Shown: positions 40,609 through 50,437, counted from the first letter of the stretch. The stretch: 64,000 bases of DNA from JBJMQS01 sp045802605 (GCA_045802605.1 JBJMQS010000019.1:1-64000), one strand, 5' to 3'. Made by a program: numbers and translations. Notes: generated by a model from the sequence alone, not told the origin.

Positions 40609-43600
40609 ATGCCGGCTAATTTACTTTCTCTTCTCAAAGAGCGCGTCGTCATTTTTGACGGCGCTATGGGCACGAGCATCCACCGCTTTAATCCCCGGCC
40701 CGAGGATTGGGGCGGCGGCGATCGCGGCATGCTTTCCGACGTCTATTCGCTCACCCGGCCCGACTGGATCCTCGAAATCCACCGCCGATTTCTCGAGGTC
40801 GGCTGCGATGCGGTTGAGACCAACACCTTCAATGGCTCTCGACAGATCCTCGCCGAATTTGGCCTCGCGGATCAGTGTGAAGAGCTGAGCCGCCTCGGGG
40901 CCCAACTCGCCCGCAAGGCTGTGGACGAGTACCAATCGTCGGACCGGCCACGTTTCGTGATCGGCTCGGTCGGGCCGGGCACCAAGATGCCGTCGGTCCT
41001 GAACGAATCGATTTACGCTTCTTTCGACGACGTTTACGACGCGTACAAACCGCACATTCGCGGTTTGATTGATGGCGGCGCCGACGGCATCCTCATCGAA
41101 ACTTGCTTCGACATCCTGCAAGCGAAGTGCGTCACGATTTGCGCACTGGATGTGATGCGCGAGCTAGGGGTGCGCCTGCCCCTCATCGTGCAGGTCACCA
41201 TCGACCAGAACAGCGGCAATCTGCTTCCGGGCACTGAGATTGGCGCGGCACTGACCACCTTAGAAGCCTTTTCTGAGATCGACGTCATCGGCATCAATTG
41301 CTCCGTTGGCCCGGACCTCATGCTGACGGCCGTCAATCACTTGAGCCGATTTTGCTCGCGAGCCATCAGCGTGCTGCCCAACGCCGGCTTGCCGCAGGAA
41401 CGCGATGGGAAAACGTATTTCCCTCTGCAGCCGGTTGAACTCGCTAACTGGCTTGAAAGGTTCGTCAAGGAATTCGGCGTCAACATTGTCGGCGGTTGCT
41501 GCGGCACGAGTTATGAACACCTCGGCGAAGTCTGCCGCAGGTTGGCGGGTGCCAAGCCATCGCCCCGCACGCCGGAACGCATTCCCGCGGTAACGAGCTT
41601 GTTTACGTCCGTCGATTTGAGGCAAGAGCCTCGGCCACTGCTGGTCGGCGAGCGAACGAACACAAACGGCTCGCGGAAATTCAAGCAGCTTCTGGAAAAA
41701 GAGGACTGGCACGGCCTCGTGGAAATGGGTCAGGAGCAGGAGCGCGAGGGCGTGCATGTCCTCGATGTTTGCACGGCTTATGTGGGCCGGGATGAAGTGC
41801 GCGATATGAACGAAGTGATCCGGCGCTACAACGCCGTGATTACCAAGCCGCTGATGATCGATTCCACCGAAGTCCCGGTCATTGAGGCGGCTCTGAAGTT
41901 GATTAGCGGCAAAGCCATCATCAACTCGATCAATCTCGAAGATGGCCGGGCCAAGATCGACAAGATCGTGCCGCTCGCACGACGATACGGGGCCGCCCTG
42001 GTCGCGCTCACAATCGACGAACAGGGCCAAGCAGACACCGGCGAGTGGAAGTTTCAAGTCGCCAAGCGGATCTACGACATTTGCGTGGGCGAATACGGGA
42101 TTCCGCCAAGCGATTTGCTCTTCGATACCCTGGTATTTCCTCTTTCCACCGGCCAAGAGCAAACGCGCAAAAGCGCGATCGCCACGTTTGACGCTATTCG
42201 CAAGATCAAAGCCGAGTTGCCCGGCGCTCTGACTCACCTAGGGCTATCAAATGCCAGCTTCGGGTTATCGCCATACTCGCGGCAGGTGTTGAATTCGGTT
42301 TATCTGCATTACGCGCTCGAAGCTGGCCTCGATTCGGCGATTTTGCACGCGGCCAAGATTCTGCCGCTCGCGCAAATTGATGCGGAGGGCCAGGAGATTT
42401 GCCGGCGACTTTTGTTTGATGATCGCACAGACGGTGATCCGCTCCAACAACTCATCGCCCACTATGGCGACAAAAAAGCGGAAGGCAAAGCAAAGGCAGG
42501 CTTAGGCGAAACCGTTGAAGAGCGGCTCAAGCAAGCCATCATCCAAGGCCGCCGCGAAACGTTGATCGCCGATCTCGATGCGGCCCGCGAACGCTATTCC
42601 CCGATCGACATCATCAACAAAATCCTGCTCGACGGAATGAAGGTCGTCGGCGAATTGTTCGGATCCGGCCAGATGCAGTTGCCGTTCGTGTTGCAATCGG
42701 CCGAGGTAATGAAGGCGGCCGTTGCGCATCTCGAACAGTTCATGGAAAAGCTCGAAGGCCAGGAAAAAGGCAAAATCGTCCTGGCGACCGTGAAGGGTGA
42801 TGTTCACGACATTGGCAAGAATCTCGTGGATATCATCCTAACCAATAACGGCTACAAGGTGATTAATCTCGGCATCAAACAGCCCGTAGAGAGGATGATC
42901 CAGGAGTTCAACGATCAACAGGCCGACGCGATCGGCATGAGCGGCCTGCTCGTCAAATCGACTGTGGTGATGAAAGAAGACCTCATCACGCTCAACGAGC
43001 GCGGACTTGACCCGCCGGTCATCCTCGGTGGAGCGGCGCTCAATCGCCGGTATGTCGAACAAGACTTGCGCAACATTTACCGCGGCCCTCTTTACTATGG
43101 CGAAGATGCATTCGACGGCTTGCGAATCATGGATAATTTGGCGGCGCAAAAAAAAGTCGCGTCGGTTGGCAGTGTTGCGCTGTCCAACTTGGCGAAGTCG
43201 CGCAAGAAACCAACTTCCACTCCGGCGACGCAACGGAAGGCAATAGAAGAGTGCTGTCCGACCCACGCCATTGCGCGTAATGGTGTAAAGCGCGAGCGAA
43301 CAGTACAGCCAGCTCCTGACGTGCCGGCCCCTCCGTTTTGGGGTTCGCGGGTTGTGACCGACATTCCGGTCGAAGAAGTGTTCGGCTTCTTGAACGAACG
43401 AACGCTGTTCAGCACGCAGTGGCAGTTCCGTAAAAGCGGTGTCGCTCCGCGTGAGTATGAGCGGCAGATGCGCGAAGTCGCCGAACCGGCCCTGGCTCGG
43501 CTGAAAGCTTGGTCTCTGGCAGAACACGTAATGCAACCCGCCGTGACATACGGCTTCTTCCCGTGTGTCGCGGATGGCGATGATCTCATCATCTTGCAAG

Positions 43601-44157
43601 ACGGTAATGAACGTTTGCGGTTCACATTTCCGCGTCAAAACTTTGGCGAGTTTCTATGCTTAAGTGATTTTCACCATCTGATCGGTGGGCCGCCCGATGT
43701 GGTCGCCTTCATGGCCGTGACCGCCGGGTCGGAGGTCACGCGCCGTGCATTTGAATTGAAAGAGTCGCACCGCTATCAGGACTATTTGTTCTTGCACGGC
43801 CTCGGCGTGGAGTTCGCTGAGGCGCTTGCGGAATGGTTCCATCAAAAATTGCGGCGCGAATGGGGTATTGCTGGTGAAGATAGCCGCGATGTGCACAAGC
43901 TTTTCAAGAAGCACTACCGTGGTTGCAGGTATTCGTTTGGCTATCCGGCTTGTCCGAGTCTCGAAGATCAAGTGAAGCTATTTACGTTGATCGATCCGAC
44001 CCGTGTGGGCATCCAGTTGTCAGAGAATTTCCAATTGGAGCCCGAGCAATCGACCACTGCGATGGTCGTGCACCATCCGGCTGCGAAGTACTTCAATGTG
44101 AATCGGGGCGGAAATACGTTGCTCGATAACGAAGCCGAAAACAAAACGGCGCGTTAA
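40609..44157 (+). CDS. metH: Cobalamin-dependent methionine synthase
   Basis: An 1182-aa MetH, slightly shorter than the E. coli enzyme (1227). All four modules are present: homocysteine-binding barrel with zinc cysteines (Cys231 in GINCS, Cys297/298 in GGCCGT), pterin-binding barrel (LLVGERTNTNGSRKFKQLL, SINLEDGR), B12-binding module (cap SPIDIINKILLDGMKVVGEL; DVHDIGKN with His as axial ligand near residue 733; GMSGLLVKS; GGAALNRR) and a C-terminal activation domain (RGCRYSFGYPACP). The linker near 870-910 is Lys/Pro-rich and long. It methylates homocysteine from methyltetrahydrofolate and depends on B12. No cobalamin riboswitch is seen upstream. Confidence 0.97.
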   Translation: MPANLLSLLKERVVIFDGAMGTSIHRFNPRPEDWGGGDRGMLSDVYSLTRPDWILEIHRRFLEVGCDAVETNTFNGSRQILAEFGLADQCEELSRLGAQLARKAVDEYQSSDRPRFVIGSVGPGTKMPSVLNESIYASFDDVYDAYKPHIRGLIDGGADGILIETCFDILQAKCVTICALDVMRELGVRLPLIVQVTIDQNSGNLLPGTEIGAALTTLEAFSEIDVIGINCSVGPDLMLTAVNHLSRFCSRAISVLPNAGLPQERDGKTYFPLQPVELANWLERFVKEFGVNIVGGCCGTSYEHLGEVCRRLAGAKPSPRTPERIPAVTSLFTSVDLRQEPRPLLVGERTNTNGSRKFKQLLEKEDWHGLVEMGQEQEREGVHVLDVCTAYVGRDEVRDMNEVIRRYNAVITKPLMIDSTEVPVIEAALKLISGKAIINSINLEDGRAKIDKIVPLARRYGAALVALTIDEQGQADTGEWKFQVAKRIYDICVGEYGIPPSDLLFDTLVFPLSTGQEQTRKSAIATFDAIRKIKAELPGALTHLGLSNASFGLSPYSRQVLNSVYLHYALEAGLDSAILHAAKILPLAQIDAEGQEICRRLLFDDRTDGDPLQQLIAHYGDKKAEGKAKAGLGETVEERLKQAIIQGRRETLIADLDAARERYSPIDIINKILLDGMKVVGELFGSGQMQLPFVLQSAEVMKAAVAHLEQFMEKLEGQEKGKIVLATVKGDVHDIGKNLVDIILTNNGYKVINLGIKQPVERMIQEFNDQQADAIGMSGLLVKSTVVMKEDLITLNERGLDPPVILGGAALNRRYVEQDLRNIYRGPLYYGEDAFDGLRIMDNLAAQKKVASVGSVALSNLAKSRKKPTSTPATQRKAIEECCPTHAIARNGVKRERTVQPAPDVPAPPFWGSRVVTDIPVEEVFGFLNERTLFSTQWQFRKSGVAPREYERQMREVAEPALARLKAWSLAEHVMQPAVTYGFFPCVADGDDLIILQDGNERLRFTFPRQNFGEFLCLSDFHHLIGGPPDVVAFMAVTAGSEVTRRAFELKESHRYQDYLFLHGLGVEFAEALAEWFHQKLRREWGIAGEDSRDVHKLFKKHYRGCRYSFGYPACPSLEDQVKLFTLIDPTRVGIQLSENFQLEPEQSTTAMVVHHPAAKYFNVNRGGNTLLDNEAENKTAR

Positions 44158-44269
44158 TTGCTCGGCTTTACACGTTAGACGCGTTGCCAACGGTCATGAG
44201 CCTCGCTACTACATTTGTTGGCTAATTGCTCAGACTCCGATCGTCACCCAGGAATCTTCGGAGGTTGCC

Positions 44270-45217
44270 ATGTCGCATTTCTTGCGCTACCGCTGGTGGA
44301 TTGTTATCGCCGGGCTTTTCGCCCACAGCTCTCGAGGCCAATGCGGCATTGTCCCGGGGGATATTTACACCTCTAATTACTCCTCGGAGATCAAGCATTA
44401 CTCTACGGCTGGTGCGTATGTCGAGTCTATTTCAATTCCATCGTCATTTGGTAGTGACGTCAAAGGACTCGCCTACGGACCTGATAACTTTTTGTACGCT
44501 ACCGTCGGGAATGGCACTAGCGGGTTCAACGTTGTGGCTCTCGATCAAAACGGCTCGGTTATCCAGACTTATTCGGGACCGGAGTATGTAAATGGAAACC
44601 TCTCGTTCGGAAAAATAGCGTTCGGTTCGAACAATCAGTTTTTTGTTGGCGGTCAAAACAATCTGCGCCGATTTACAATCGGCAATCCGACTGGAACTGT
44701 GATTTATTCGAACAATCAGATTTATGACGTGACGTTGATGCCGTCCGGGAATCTGCTGGTACTGTCCGCATATGACCTTAAAGAAATTACCCCCAATGGG
44801 GCTGTGGTCCGCACGATTAACCCCAGCGTGGCGCTTGGCGACGCTCGAGGTGTGGCATACCGAGCGGCGACCGATGACATCTTTGTGACCATGTTGGGTT
44901 ACACGGGCCAGTCCTTTCGTGTCATGCGGCTCGACGGTCAAACCGGCAACGTAGAGAGAAACGTCTATTACTGGTATGCCGACGACTTATTCATCACGAA
45001 GGATTCACGGCTCCTAGTCGGCAGCCGCACAATGGATGTTGGTATATTCGACTTCGATTTGTACCAAATTGGATCTCTGACAGGTGGCAGTCAAATGTTT
45101 GTCGCTCAGGCCGTACCGGAGCCCTGCTCGGCGGTTCTGTTAGGCATTTCAGCTCTTGGTGGCCTTGGATTTGGGATGTTGCGCCAGCGGAGGCGGCATG
45201 TCAACAATTTAGTTTAG
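44270..45217 (+). CDS. PEP-CTERM exported protein
   Basis: A 315-aa protein with a signal peptide (MSHFLRYRWWIVIAGLFA then HSSRGQC) and a C-terminal PEP-CTERM sorting tail: VPEPCSAVLLGISALGGLGF followed by RQRRR. The body is a repeat-poor beta-propeller-like sequence (LAYGPDNFLYATVGNG, KIAFGSNNQFFVGGQN, VTLMPSGNLLVLSAYD, GVAYRAATDDIFVTMLGYTG), similar in feel to NHL/SMP-30-type propellers. PEP-CTERM proteins are processed by exosortase and are often surface or matrix proteins; no exosortase is in the window. A 226-nt gene-free stretch follows. Confidence 0.88.
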   Translation: MSHFLRYRWWIVIAGLFAHSSRGQCGIVPGDIYTSNYSSEIKHYSTAGAYVESISIPSSFGSDVKGLAYGPDNFLYATVGNGTSGFNVVALDQNGSVIQTYSGPEYVNGNLSFGKIAFGSNNQFFVGGQNNLRRFTIGNPTGTVIYSNNQIYDVTLMPSGNLLVLSAYDLKEITPNGAVVRTINPSVALGDARGVAYRAATDDIFVTMLGYTGQSFRVMRLDGQTGNVERNVYYWYADDLFITKDSRLLVGSRTMDVGIFDFDLYQIGSLTGGSQMFVAQAVPEPCSAVLLGISALGGLGFGMLRQRRRHVNNLV

Positions 45218-45443
45218 TCAAAATTTAAGGGTTGTGATGATTATAATAGACGTACTGATTGTACACACCTCAATGTCTCCCTGACTTTCCTAAGAGCACC
45301 ATTTGTCACAATTGGTTTGACGTACATCTTGCCCAGATTTACCATCTACCCTAACCGGGTCATCGCCCGGTCCTTCCCAGCCGCGAGTCAAAGGCGGTCC
45401 TGGAAAGCAACGGACTCACTTCTTGGATTTAGGGGGGACTTGA

Positions 45444-46250
45444 ATGTACAGCGTGATTTTGATGGCCGCACTCGCGACTAACGGACCCGACTCGGTGGAG
45501 TTCGGTCGTCGTGGCGGCGGCTGCAGTGGCTGCCAAGGCTGCTCTGGTTGTTGGAGCTGCTACGGCTGCTCGGGGTGCTACGGCTGCTGGGGCAGTTGCT
45601 ACGGTTGCGGCGGCGGATGCTATGGCGGCGGTAATCGCCATCATGGCTGGGGCGGCTGCTACGGCATTCATGGCTGCTACGGCGTCGTTTCTTATGGCGT
45701 GTCTGGCGGCGCATGTGATTACTGCTCGTGCTTCGGCGTCTACGGCGGCACCGCTTGCTACGGCGGCTGCTATGGCTCCTGCATGGGCTGCACCGGGCAT
45801 TATTACTACGGCTGCGGCGGCGGATGCTACGGCACGCCGGTGTGGCATGGCTACGGTCCTCCGATGCCAGGCCAACCATCTCAAGACGGCGGCAACAGAA
45901 TGAACCCACCGCCCGCGAACCCGATGAATCCGCAACAGGCCAACCCAGAAGCGCCGAAACAACCGGACGCTCCGAAAGCTGGCGGCCAAGCTCGTTTGAT
46001 CATCGACGCTCCGACAGACGCAACGCTGTTCATCGACAACTTGCCGTTCAAAGCGGAAAAGGGTCGTCAGTTCGCGACGCCGGCGTTGGCTGAAGGCCAA
46101 ACCTACTACTACACCGTGCGCGTGGAAATGAATCGCGACGGCAAACCGGTCAATGAAACGCGGCGAGTTCTGGTCCGCGCGAATGAGACCGTACGCGAAA
46201 CTTTCGGCGCTACTGCCGACCCGACTGTAGTTGCTAAGGAAAGCCGCTGA
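45444..46250 (+). CDS. Cys/Gly/Tyr-rich protein with TIGR03000-type C-terminal domain (A)
   Basis: A 268-aa protein. Residues about 23-140 are an extreme low-complexity region built of CxGC, CYGGC and GCYG units with more than 30 Cys. A Pro/Asn-rich linker follows, and then a domain of about 75 residues with LIIDAPTDATLFIDNLPF and a final VLVRANETVRETFG that matches the TIGR03000 planctomycete domain as I know it. The start MYSVILMAALATNGPDSVEF has no strong signal peptide and is shared with the homologue at 53828-54487 (MYSV...PDxVxFGR). It may be a crosslinked structural or metal-binding envelope protein. Confidence 0.85.
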   Translation: MYSVILMAALATNGPDSVEFGRRGGGCSGCQGCSGCWSCYGCSGCYGCWGSCYGCGGGCYGGGNRHHGWGGCYGIHGCYGVVSYGVSGGACDYCSCFGVYGGTACYGGCYGSCMGCTGHYYYGCGGGCYGTPVWHGYGPPMPGQPSQDGGNRMNPPPANPMNPQQANPEAPKQPDAPKAGGQARLIIDAPTDATLFIDNLPFKAEKGRQFATPALAEGQTYYYTVRVEMNRDGKPVNETRRVLVRANETVRETFGATADPTVVAKESR

Positions 46251-46265
46251 CCGTCCCGGCCAGCG

Positions 46266-46970
46266 TTAATCCCTGCCCTCGGGTGCCCCCCACCCGAGGG
46301 TTTTTTGTTGGACTTCGGCAGCTTGAATACAAGCTGGGTCATCGAAGCGCGAATTGCCAACAGCCGGTCCAACCGGAATCGCATACAAACTTCCGCCTGG
46401 CAAAGGACGAAGCATCGCTTCGATATTGGCCATGGGAGTTTGAGGATCGAGCCAGGAATCGTATTGGTCGGGCGTCAGAATTACGGGCATGCGGTCATGG
46501 ATGCCGTGCAGGTCTTCTCCGGCCGTCGTCGTGATGATCGTGCATGAAGTCACGGGGTAGTCGCCGCCTGTCCAAGTTTCCCACAACCCGGCGAATGCCA
46601 TGATGCCGTCGTCGGCGGGTCGAAAATAGAGCGGTTGTTTTTGCTTGGGCGAAATCTGTTTCCATTCGAAAAAACCGTCAGCGGGAATAATGCACCGCCG
46701 GCACTTGAAAGCCGAGCGGAATGATGGCTTCTGTGCCACTGTCTCCGCGCGGGCATTGAACAGTGGCACCTTGCCAGGTTCTCTTGACCACGATGGGATC
46801 AGCCCCCACCGCATGGGGACGAGTTCCCGGCCGCCCTTCTCTGCATGCACTGCAGCGACAATTTGCGTCGGCGCTATGTTGTAGCGCGGCGTAAAGTCCG
46901 GCGCGCATGCCAAGCTCAGAGCCCGGACGATAGCACCGGAAGGAGATCGTAATGTGAAACGTCCGCACAT
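46266..46970 (-). CDS. yedK: SRAP/HMCES-family abasic-site processing protein
   Basis: A 234-aa member of the SRAP family (bacterial YedK). Cys2 after Met removal is the catalytic nucleophile (MCGRFTLR), with NARAET (Asn/Glu), IIPADGFFEWK and HDRMPVIL (His), all expected for forming a DNA-protein crosslink with an abasic site in single-stranded DNA. In many genomes it accompanies SOS genes; here it lies alone between a TIGR03000 gene and tRNA-Arg. The symbol refers to the E. coli homologue. Confidence 0.95.
   Translation of the reverse strand: MCGRFTLRSPSGAIVRALSLACAPDFTPRYNIAPTQIVAAVHAEKGGRELVPMRWGLIPSWSREPGKVPLFNARAETVAQKPSFRSAFKCRRCIIPADGFFEWKQISPKQKQPLYFRPADDGIMAFAGLWETWTGGDYPVTSCTIITTTAGEDLHGIHDRMPVILTPDQYDSWLDPQTPMANIEAMLRPLPGGSLYAIPVGPAVGNSRFDDPACIQAAEVQQKTLGWGAPEGRD
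46276..46306 (+). terminator. Rho-independent terminator
   Basis: Perfect 10-bp stem CCCTCGGGTG / CACCCGAGGG, 5-nt loop, TTTTTT tail. It ends the TIGR03000 gene and overlaps the 3' end of the convergent yedK-like gene. Confidence 0.93.
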
Positions 46971-46998
46971 ATTTCACTTCTAGGCCGCGATATAGAAT

Positions 46999-47072
46999 TG
47001 CCCCCGGCAGGATTCGAACCTGCAACCTCGGCTTTAGGAAAGCCTTGCGCTATCCAATTGCGCCACGGGGGC
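46999..47072 (-). tRNA. tRNA-Arg (anticodon CCU)
   Basis: 74 nt on the minus strand: acceptor GCCCCCG/CGGGGGC, D-stem GCGC/GCGC, anticodon loop TTCCTAA giving CCU, T-arm GCAGGTTCGAATCCTGC, discriminator A, CCA not encoded. The first pair of the anticodon stem is a mismatch (A27-G43), seen in some functional tRNAs. Confidence 0.9.
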
Positions 47073-47126
47073 CTGAGCATCATCATAGAGCAGGGGTTTG
47101 TTGTTGTCGTTCAGTTTGAATTCGGG

Positions 47127-48119
47127 TCAGTTCTGCACAAACCTGTAAATCGTCTTCTGTGTGTACACCTCTCCCGGCTGCAATATCGTGTTCGGGAAAT
47201 TCGGATGATGCACTGAGTCAGGAAAATGCTGGCACTCCAAACACAAACCCTGATAGCGTTTGTAAACGGCCCCAGCTTTCCCAATGAGACCCTCAATCCG
47301 ATTGCCGCTGTAAAACTGCAAGCCCGGCTCACTTGAGAGTACATGCATTTCCAAGCCGGTGTGGGGCGACCGCAACCGGGCTCGAAGCGGAGTTCCCTCT
47401 TCGCGTTTAGGATTGAGTACGTAACAGTGGTCATAACCGGGCGGCTTTTCGGATAGCTTATCGAGCCGCTCGCCAATTTTTGTGAGCTTGTTGAAGTCAT
47501 AGGGCGTGCCACGCACAGACTTCAGTTCGCCCGTGGGGATTAACGCATCATCGACCACGACATATTGTGGCGCGTCAATCCACAATTCGTGATCGAGAAT
47601 GTTGCCGGAATCATGCCCTGCGAGATTGAAATAACTGTGTTGCGTCAAGTTGATCGGGGTTTCCCGATCCGTCGTCGCGCGATAATCGATGGTCAGTGAA
47701 TCGCTGTCGTCGATCGAGTATTGCACGGTGACATCGAGGTTGCCAGGGTATCCTTCGTCGCCATCCGCACTGCGATAACGAAAACGCACGCCGGAAGGAA
47801 ACGGCTCCGCTTGCCACATGACTTTGTCGAAACCGCGTTTGCCGCCATGCAACGAGTTTGGCTTTTCGTTCGCCGACAAGTTGTAGGACTGTCCGTTCAA
47901 TTCAAAGCGTGCGTTAGCAATCCGGTTAGCGACCCGACCAACGACCGCGCCGAAGTACGGGCTCTTCTCTTGATAAGAGTGCAGATCATCGAAGCCGAGA
48001 ACGACGTCGATCGGCTTGCCGGCTTTATCGGCAATTTGCAGCGAGGTCAGCGTCGCCCCGAAGGGTATGAACTTCGCCGTGAGACCTCGACCATTGGAAA
48101 GCACAAATTCATCGACCAT
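47127..48119 (-). CDS. galM: Aldose 1-epimerase (mutarotase)
   Basis: A 330-aa GalM-type enzyme from ATG 48119; the frame opens earlier (48197) but the conserved start is MVDEFVLSNGRGLTAKFIPF. It converts alpha and beta anomers of hexoses. Seen: GVVGRVANRI-like region GAVVGRVANRIANARF, SLHGGKRGFDKVMW, catalytic His in LTQHSYFNLAG, catalytic Glu in LCLECQHFPDSVHHPNFP. No sugar-utilisation neighbours. Upstream a short inverted repeat (GGGTAGCCCGC.../GCGGACTACCC at 48157-48179) separates it from the FHA gene. Confidence 0.94.
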   Translation of the reverse strand: MVDEFVLSNGRGLTAKFIPFGATLTSLQIADKAGKPIDVVLGFDDLHSYQEKSPYFGAVVGRVANRIANARFELNGQSYNLSANEKPNSLHGGKRGFDKVMWQAEPFPSGVRFRYRSADGDEGYPGNLDVTVQYSIDDSDSLTIDYRATTDRETPINLTQHSYFNLAGHDSGNILDHELWIDAPQYVVVDDALIPTGELKSVRGTPYDFNKLTKIGERLDKLSEKPPGYDHCYVLNPKREEGTPLRARLRSPHTGLEMHVLSSEPGLQFYSGNRIEGLIGKAGAVYKRYQGLCLECQHFPDSVHHPNFPNTILQPGEVYTQKTIYRFVQN

Positions 48120-48225
48120 GGATCCATCCGCGTCGGCTAATCCCAGTGGGTTTGGGTAGCCCGCAAGGCGGACTACCCGGATATGGTGACAAATCAAAGG
48201 GCCGATTCAAGACCAGCTCGGATCA

Positions 48226-48669
48226 CTACTCTTCCAGCAAGTTGTAGCCGCGCGACACTTTGCCCTCGCCAGAGCGGGGATTCGCCAAGCCTGCTTTTTC
48301 CAACAGTGATGAGCCGAAAACGCTTTCTTCTTGCTCGACGGTCATCTCCTCGAGCTTGCGCTGCACTTCGGTCGAGGTCGTGTACTGAATCTCGTAGTTG
48401 CGTTTGCCAATGCCGATCTTATCGCCCGGCTTGAGCGCAATTTGGTCCACCCGTCGGCCGTTCACTTTAATGCCGTTAGTGCTGTTGAGGTCTTTCACGC
48501 TCCAATAGCCGTCCTTAAAGCTCAGCTCGCAATGACGGCCGGAGACGTTGGAGAAGTCGAGATAAATGTCGCAGGACTCGCGCCGGCCAACGGTCAACGG
48601 GGTGAGCAACAAAGGAATAGAGTCGCCACCGCCTTCGGGAACGAGTTCGCCGTTCAGTTCGTCAGACAT
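48226..48669 (-). CDS. FHA-domain protein
   Basis: A 147-aa cytoplasmic protein from ATG 48669 (AAGGA 8 nt upstream). The FHA fold covers about 20-95 with its phospho-threonine-binding marks: GRRESCDIYLD, SGRHCELSF (Ser-Arg-His), LNSTNGIKVNG. The C-terminal 45 residues are an acidic helix and a short tail. FHA domains read phosphothreonine made by Hanks kinases, and several such kinases are in this window. Longer upstream reading frames are not real, since ATG 48669 has a proper site and length. Confidence 0.93.
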   Translation of the reverse strand: MSDELNGELVPEGGGDSIPLLLTPLTVGRRESCDIYLDFSNVSGRHCELSFKDGYWSVKDLNSTNGIKVNGRRVDQIALKPGDKIGIGKRNYEIQYTTSTEVQRKLEEMTVEQEESVFGSSLLEKAGLANPRSGEGKVSRGYNLLEE

Positions 48670-48797
48670 GATGCAAATCCTTGGGAATGAATAAAAACGA
48701 GTCAGGAAATCCGTCACCTGACCAAATAGTACGTCAGGGCCCAACCCCTTAGACACGCAATCAGCCTGCCAGCGGACACCAATTTGCGAAATACGGC

Positions 48798-48834
48798 CCA
48801 AAAACAGCGACGGGTCGGCAAAAGCCGACCCGTC
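48798..48834 (-). terminator. Terminator after the small secreted protein at 48861
   Basis: Perfect 11-bp stem GACGGGTCGGC / GCCGACCCGTC with a 4-nt loop; on the minus strand it is followed by gctgTTTTTGGG. Confidence 0.8.
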
Positions 48835-48860
48835 TGGTGCACAATCTTGGGTGTTTTGGC

Positions 48861-49145
48861 CTAATAATCGTAGCCCGTGGGACCGGGATACGTGGGCATT
48901 TGGGAATGGCCCGCCCCGATCTGGCCCGCGGCTGGGCCAATCGTCATGGGTCCGTAGCCGCCGTTGTAGCCCGTGGGGGCCGGAGTGCCCCAATAGGCCC
49001 CGTATGGCCAGTAGAGGAACCATGGGGCGGCTCGGGGGGCGTGCCTCTGACGAAAGCCGAATTGGTCATATTTCGGGCCCATCGCCGAAGCCAAGCTCGG
49101 AACGACGAGGGCCGCCAGGGCGGCGAGCAGGATAATTTTTCGCAT
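48861..49145 (-). CDS. Small secreted Gly/Pro/Tyr-rich protein, unknown
   Basis: A 94-aa protein with signal peptide MRKIILLAALAALVVPSLASA and a mature part rich in Gly, Pro and aromatic residues (AAPWFLYWPYGAYWGTPAPT, GYNGGYGPMTIGP). AAGGA precedes ATG 49145. No family recognised. Ends at a strong terminator. Confidence 0.75.
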   Translation of the reverse strand: MRKIILLAALAALVVPSLASAMGPKYDQFGFRQRHAPRAAPWFLYWPYGAYWGTPAPTGYNGGYGPMTIGPAAGQIGAGHSQMPTYPGPTGYDY

Positions 49146-49381
49146 GGGGACGGTCCTTGCTGGTTTGCGATCGCAGCGCAGCCCCTCGTGGGCGGCGCGG
49201 AATCATTCCACTTGCAGCCTGCACCCCAGCCGCAGGCCGGTCCAGCGAATTCCGGGTCGAATGATTTGTTCGGCCGCGTGAAGACCCGCACGATCGCACC
49301 GAATCTCGCGCCCGTACCGGCTGGTGGAATTGTGATCCATTTTTGCGCCTTTTTCTAAAGCCCGCGGAATATCATGGCGTC

Positions 49382-49813
49382 ATGGGCGCTGGCTGGTTCG
49401 TCGCGTGTGAAGAGAGTGGCCGTGTTGCGTTGCCGCATGGCGGGCGCGCACTACTGTTCGCCCAGTATCATCTCGAAGAATTTGCATACGAACTGGGCCT
49501 GTCGCCACTGAAAGACTTTTTCAGCTCCAATCCGGAAGCGATCGCTGAGTACTTCCGCAGCCAGGGATTGAATCCCGATCAATTCTCATTGCCAGATGAA
49601 GAGTGGTTCGATCCGAATGAGGCACTGCCGACGTTGCGTGGATTACTCGCCAAGCTGAATGACGACCCCGGTCCGGTTCAGAGTCTGGAAAAAGTCCGCG
49701 ACGATCTCGCCACCATTTGCGCGGCTGTCGAAGCGGCTGATGCTCGCGGTGAACGCTTCCACATCGGTACTGCAATGCCCGACCTGAGCGGACGCGAACC
49801 GGGAGAGAAGTAA
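49382..49813 (+). CDS. Hypothetical cytoplasmic protein
   Basis: A 143-aa protein starting at ATG 49382 (an in-frame upstream codon at 49343 is possible). Segments such as MGAGWFVACEESGRVALPHG, HLEEFAYELGLSPLKDFFSS and PDEEWFDPNEALPTLRGLLA, and the helical C-terminus, suggest a small acidic mixed alpha/beta protein. I do not recognise a family. It ends one base before the convergent phosphatase gene. Confidence 0.7.
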   Translation: MGAGWFVACEESGRVALPHGGRALLFAQYHLEEFAYELGLSPLKDFFSSNPEAIAEYFRSQGLNPDQFSLPDEEWFDPNEALPTLRGLLAKLNDDPGPVQSLEKVRDDLATICAAVEAADARGERFHIGTAMPDLSGREPGEK

Positions 49814-50437
49814 TTACGCAGCGAGCTTTGATAAATGGACTGTCGAGTTAAGCATGGTCACGGTCCCTTCGCCATTTGCAAATTCCAACACCGAAATTCC
49901 GCAATTATCCAGTGCCACTTGCCGCGCTTTGCTGATTGGCAGACCAAGCTGCACGGCAAGATAGGCGCGATTCACGACGTGGTGCGATACAACCAAAATT
50001 GTTTGGCCGGTATGATGCTCGATGAGCTGGGTTATTGCTGACGATGACCGCGCGAACACTTCCGCAAATGACTCACCCTCGGGATAACCGAAGGACGATG
50101 GATCGGCCATATAGCGTGCATACTCGTCTGGCTCGTTTTGTCGAATCGTGTCCCAGGCCAAACCCTCCCAACGGCCCACATCACATTCAGTAAGCCCTTC
50201 GATCACTTGAGGCTCTAACTTTGGTGCGATGATTGTCGCCGTCTGACGAGCTCGAATGAGCGGCGAACAAAAGCTCGCTGCAAATGGCACAACTTCGAGG
50301 GCATTCCGCGTGACTTGCGCTTGTGCAATGCCGATCGGATCGAGCGGTGGATCTGTGCGCCGGCCCTGCAACAGCGATGGCTTAGCGAGGTTCGCGGCCG
50401 TGGCCGCATGACGGACGAGATAGAGAGTCGTTCGCAT
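49814..50437 (-). CDS. Histidine phosphatase family protein (phosphoglycerate mutase-like)
   Basis: A 207-aa member of the histidine phosphatase superfamily. The catalytic His lies in YLVRHAATAAN (RHG variant: RHA), the second His in VVSHHVVNRAYL, and SPLIRARQTA plus GLTECDVGRWEGL are typical of the CobC/GpmB-like group. It is the last gene of the DUF2617-nnrE-holA-pdxA run, with 15 nt to pdxA. The substrate cannot be told; alpha-ribazole phosphate or a sugar phosphate is possible. Confidence 0.9.
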   Translation of the reverse strand: MRTTLYLVRHAATAANLAKPSLLQGRRTDPPLDPIGIAQAQVTRNALEVVPFAASFCSPLIRARQTATIIAPKLEPQVIEGLTECDVGRWEGLAWDTIRQNEPDEYARYMADPSSFGYPEGESFAEVFARSSSAITQLIEHHTGQTILVVSHHVVNRAYLAVQLGLPISKARQVALDNCGISVLEFANGEGTVTMLNSTVHLSKLAA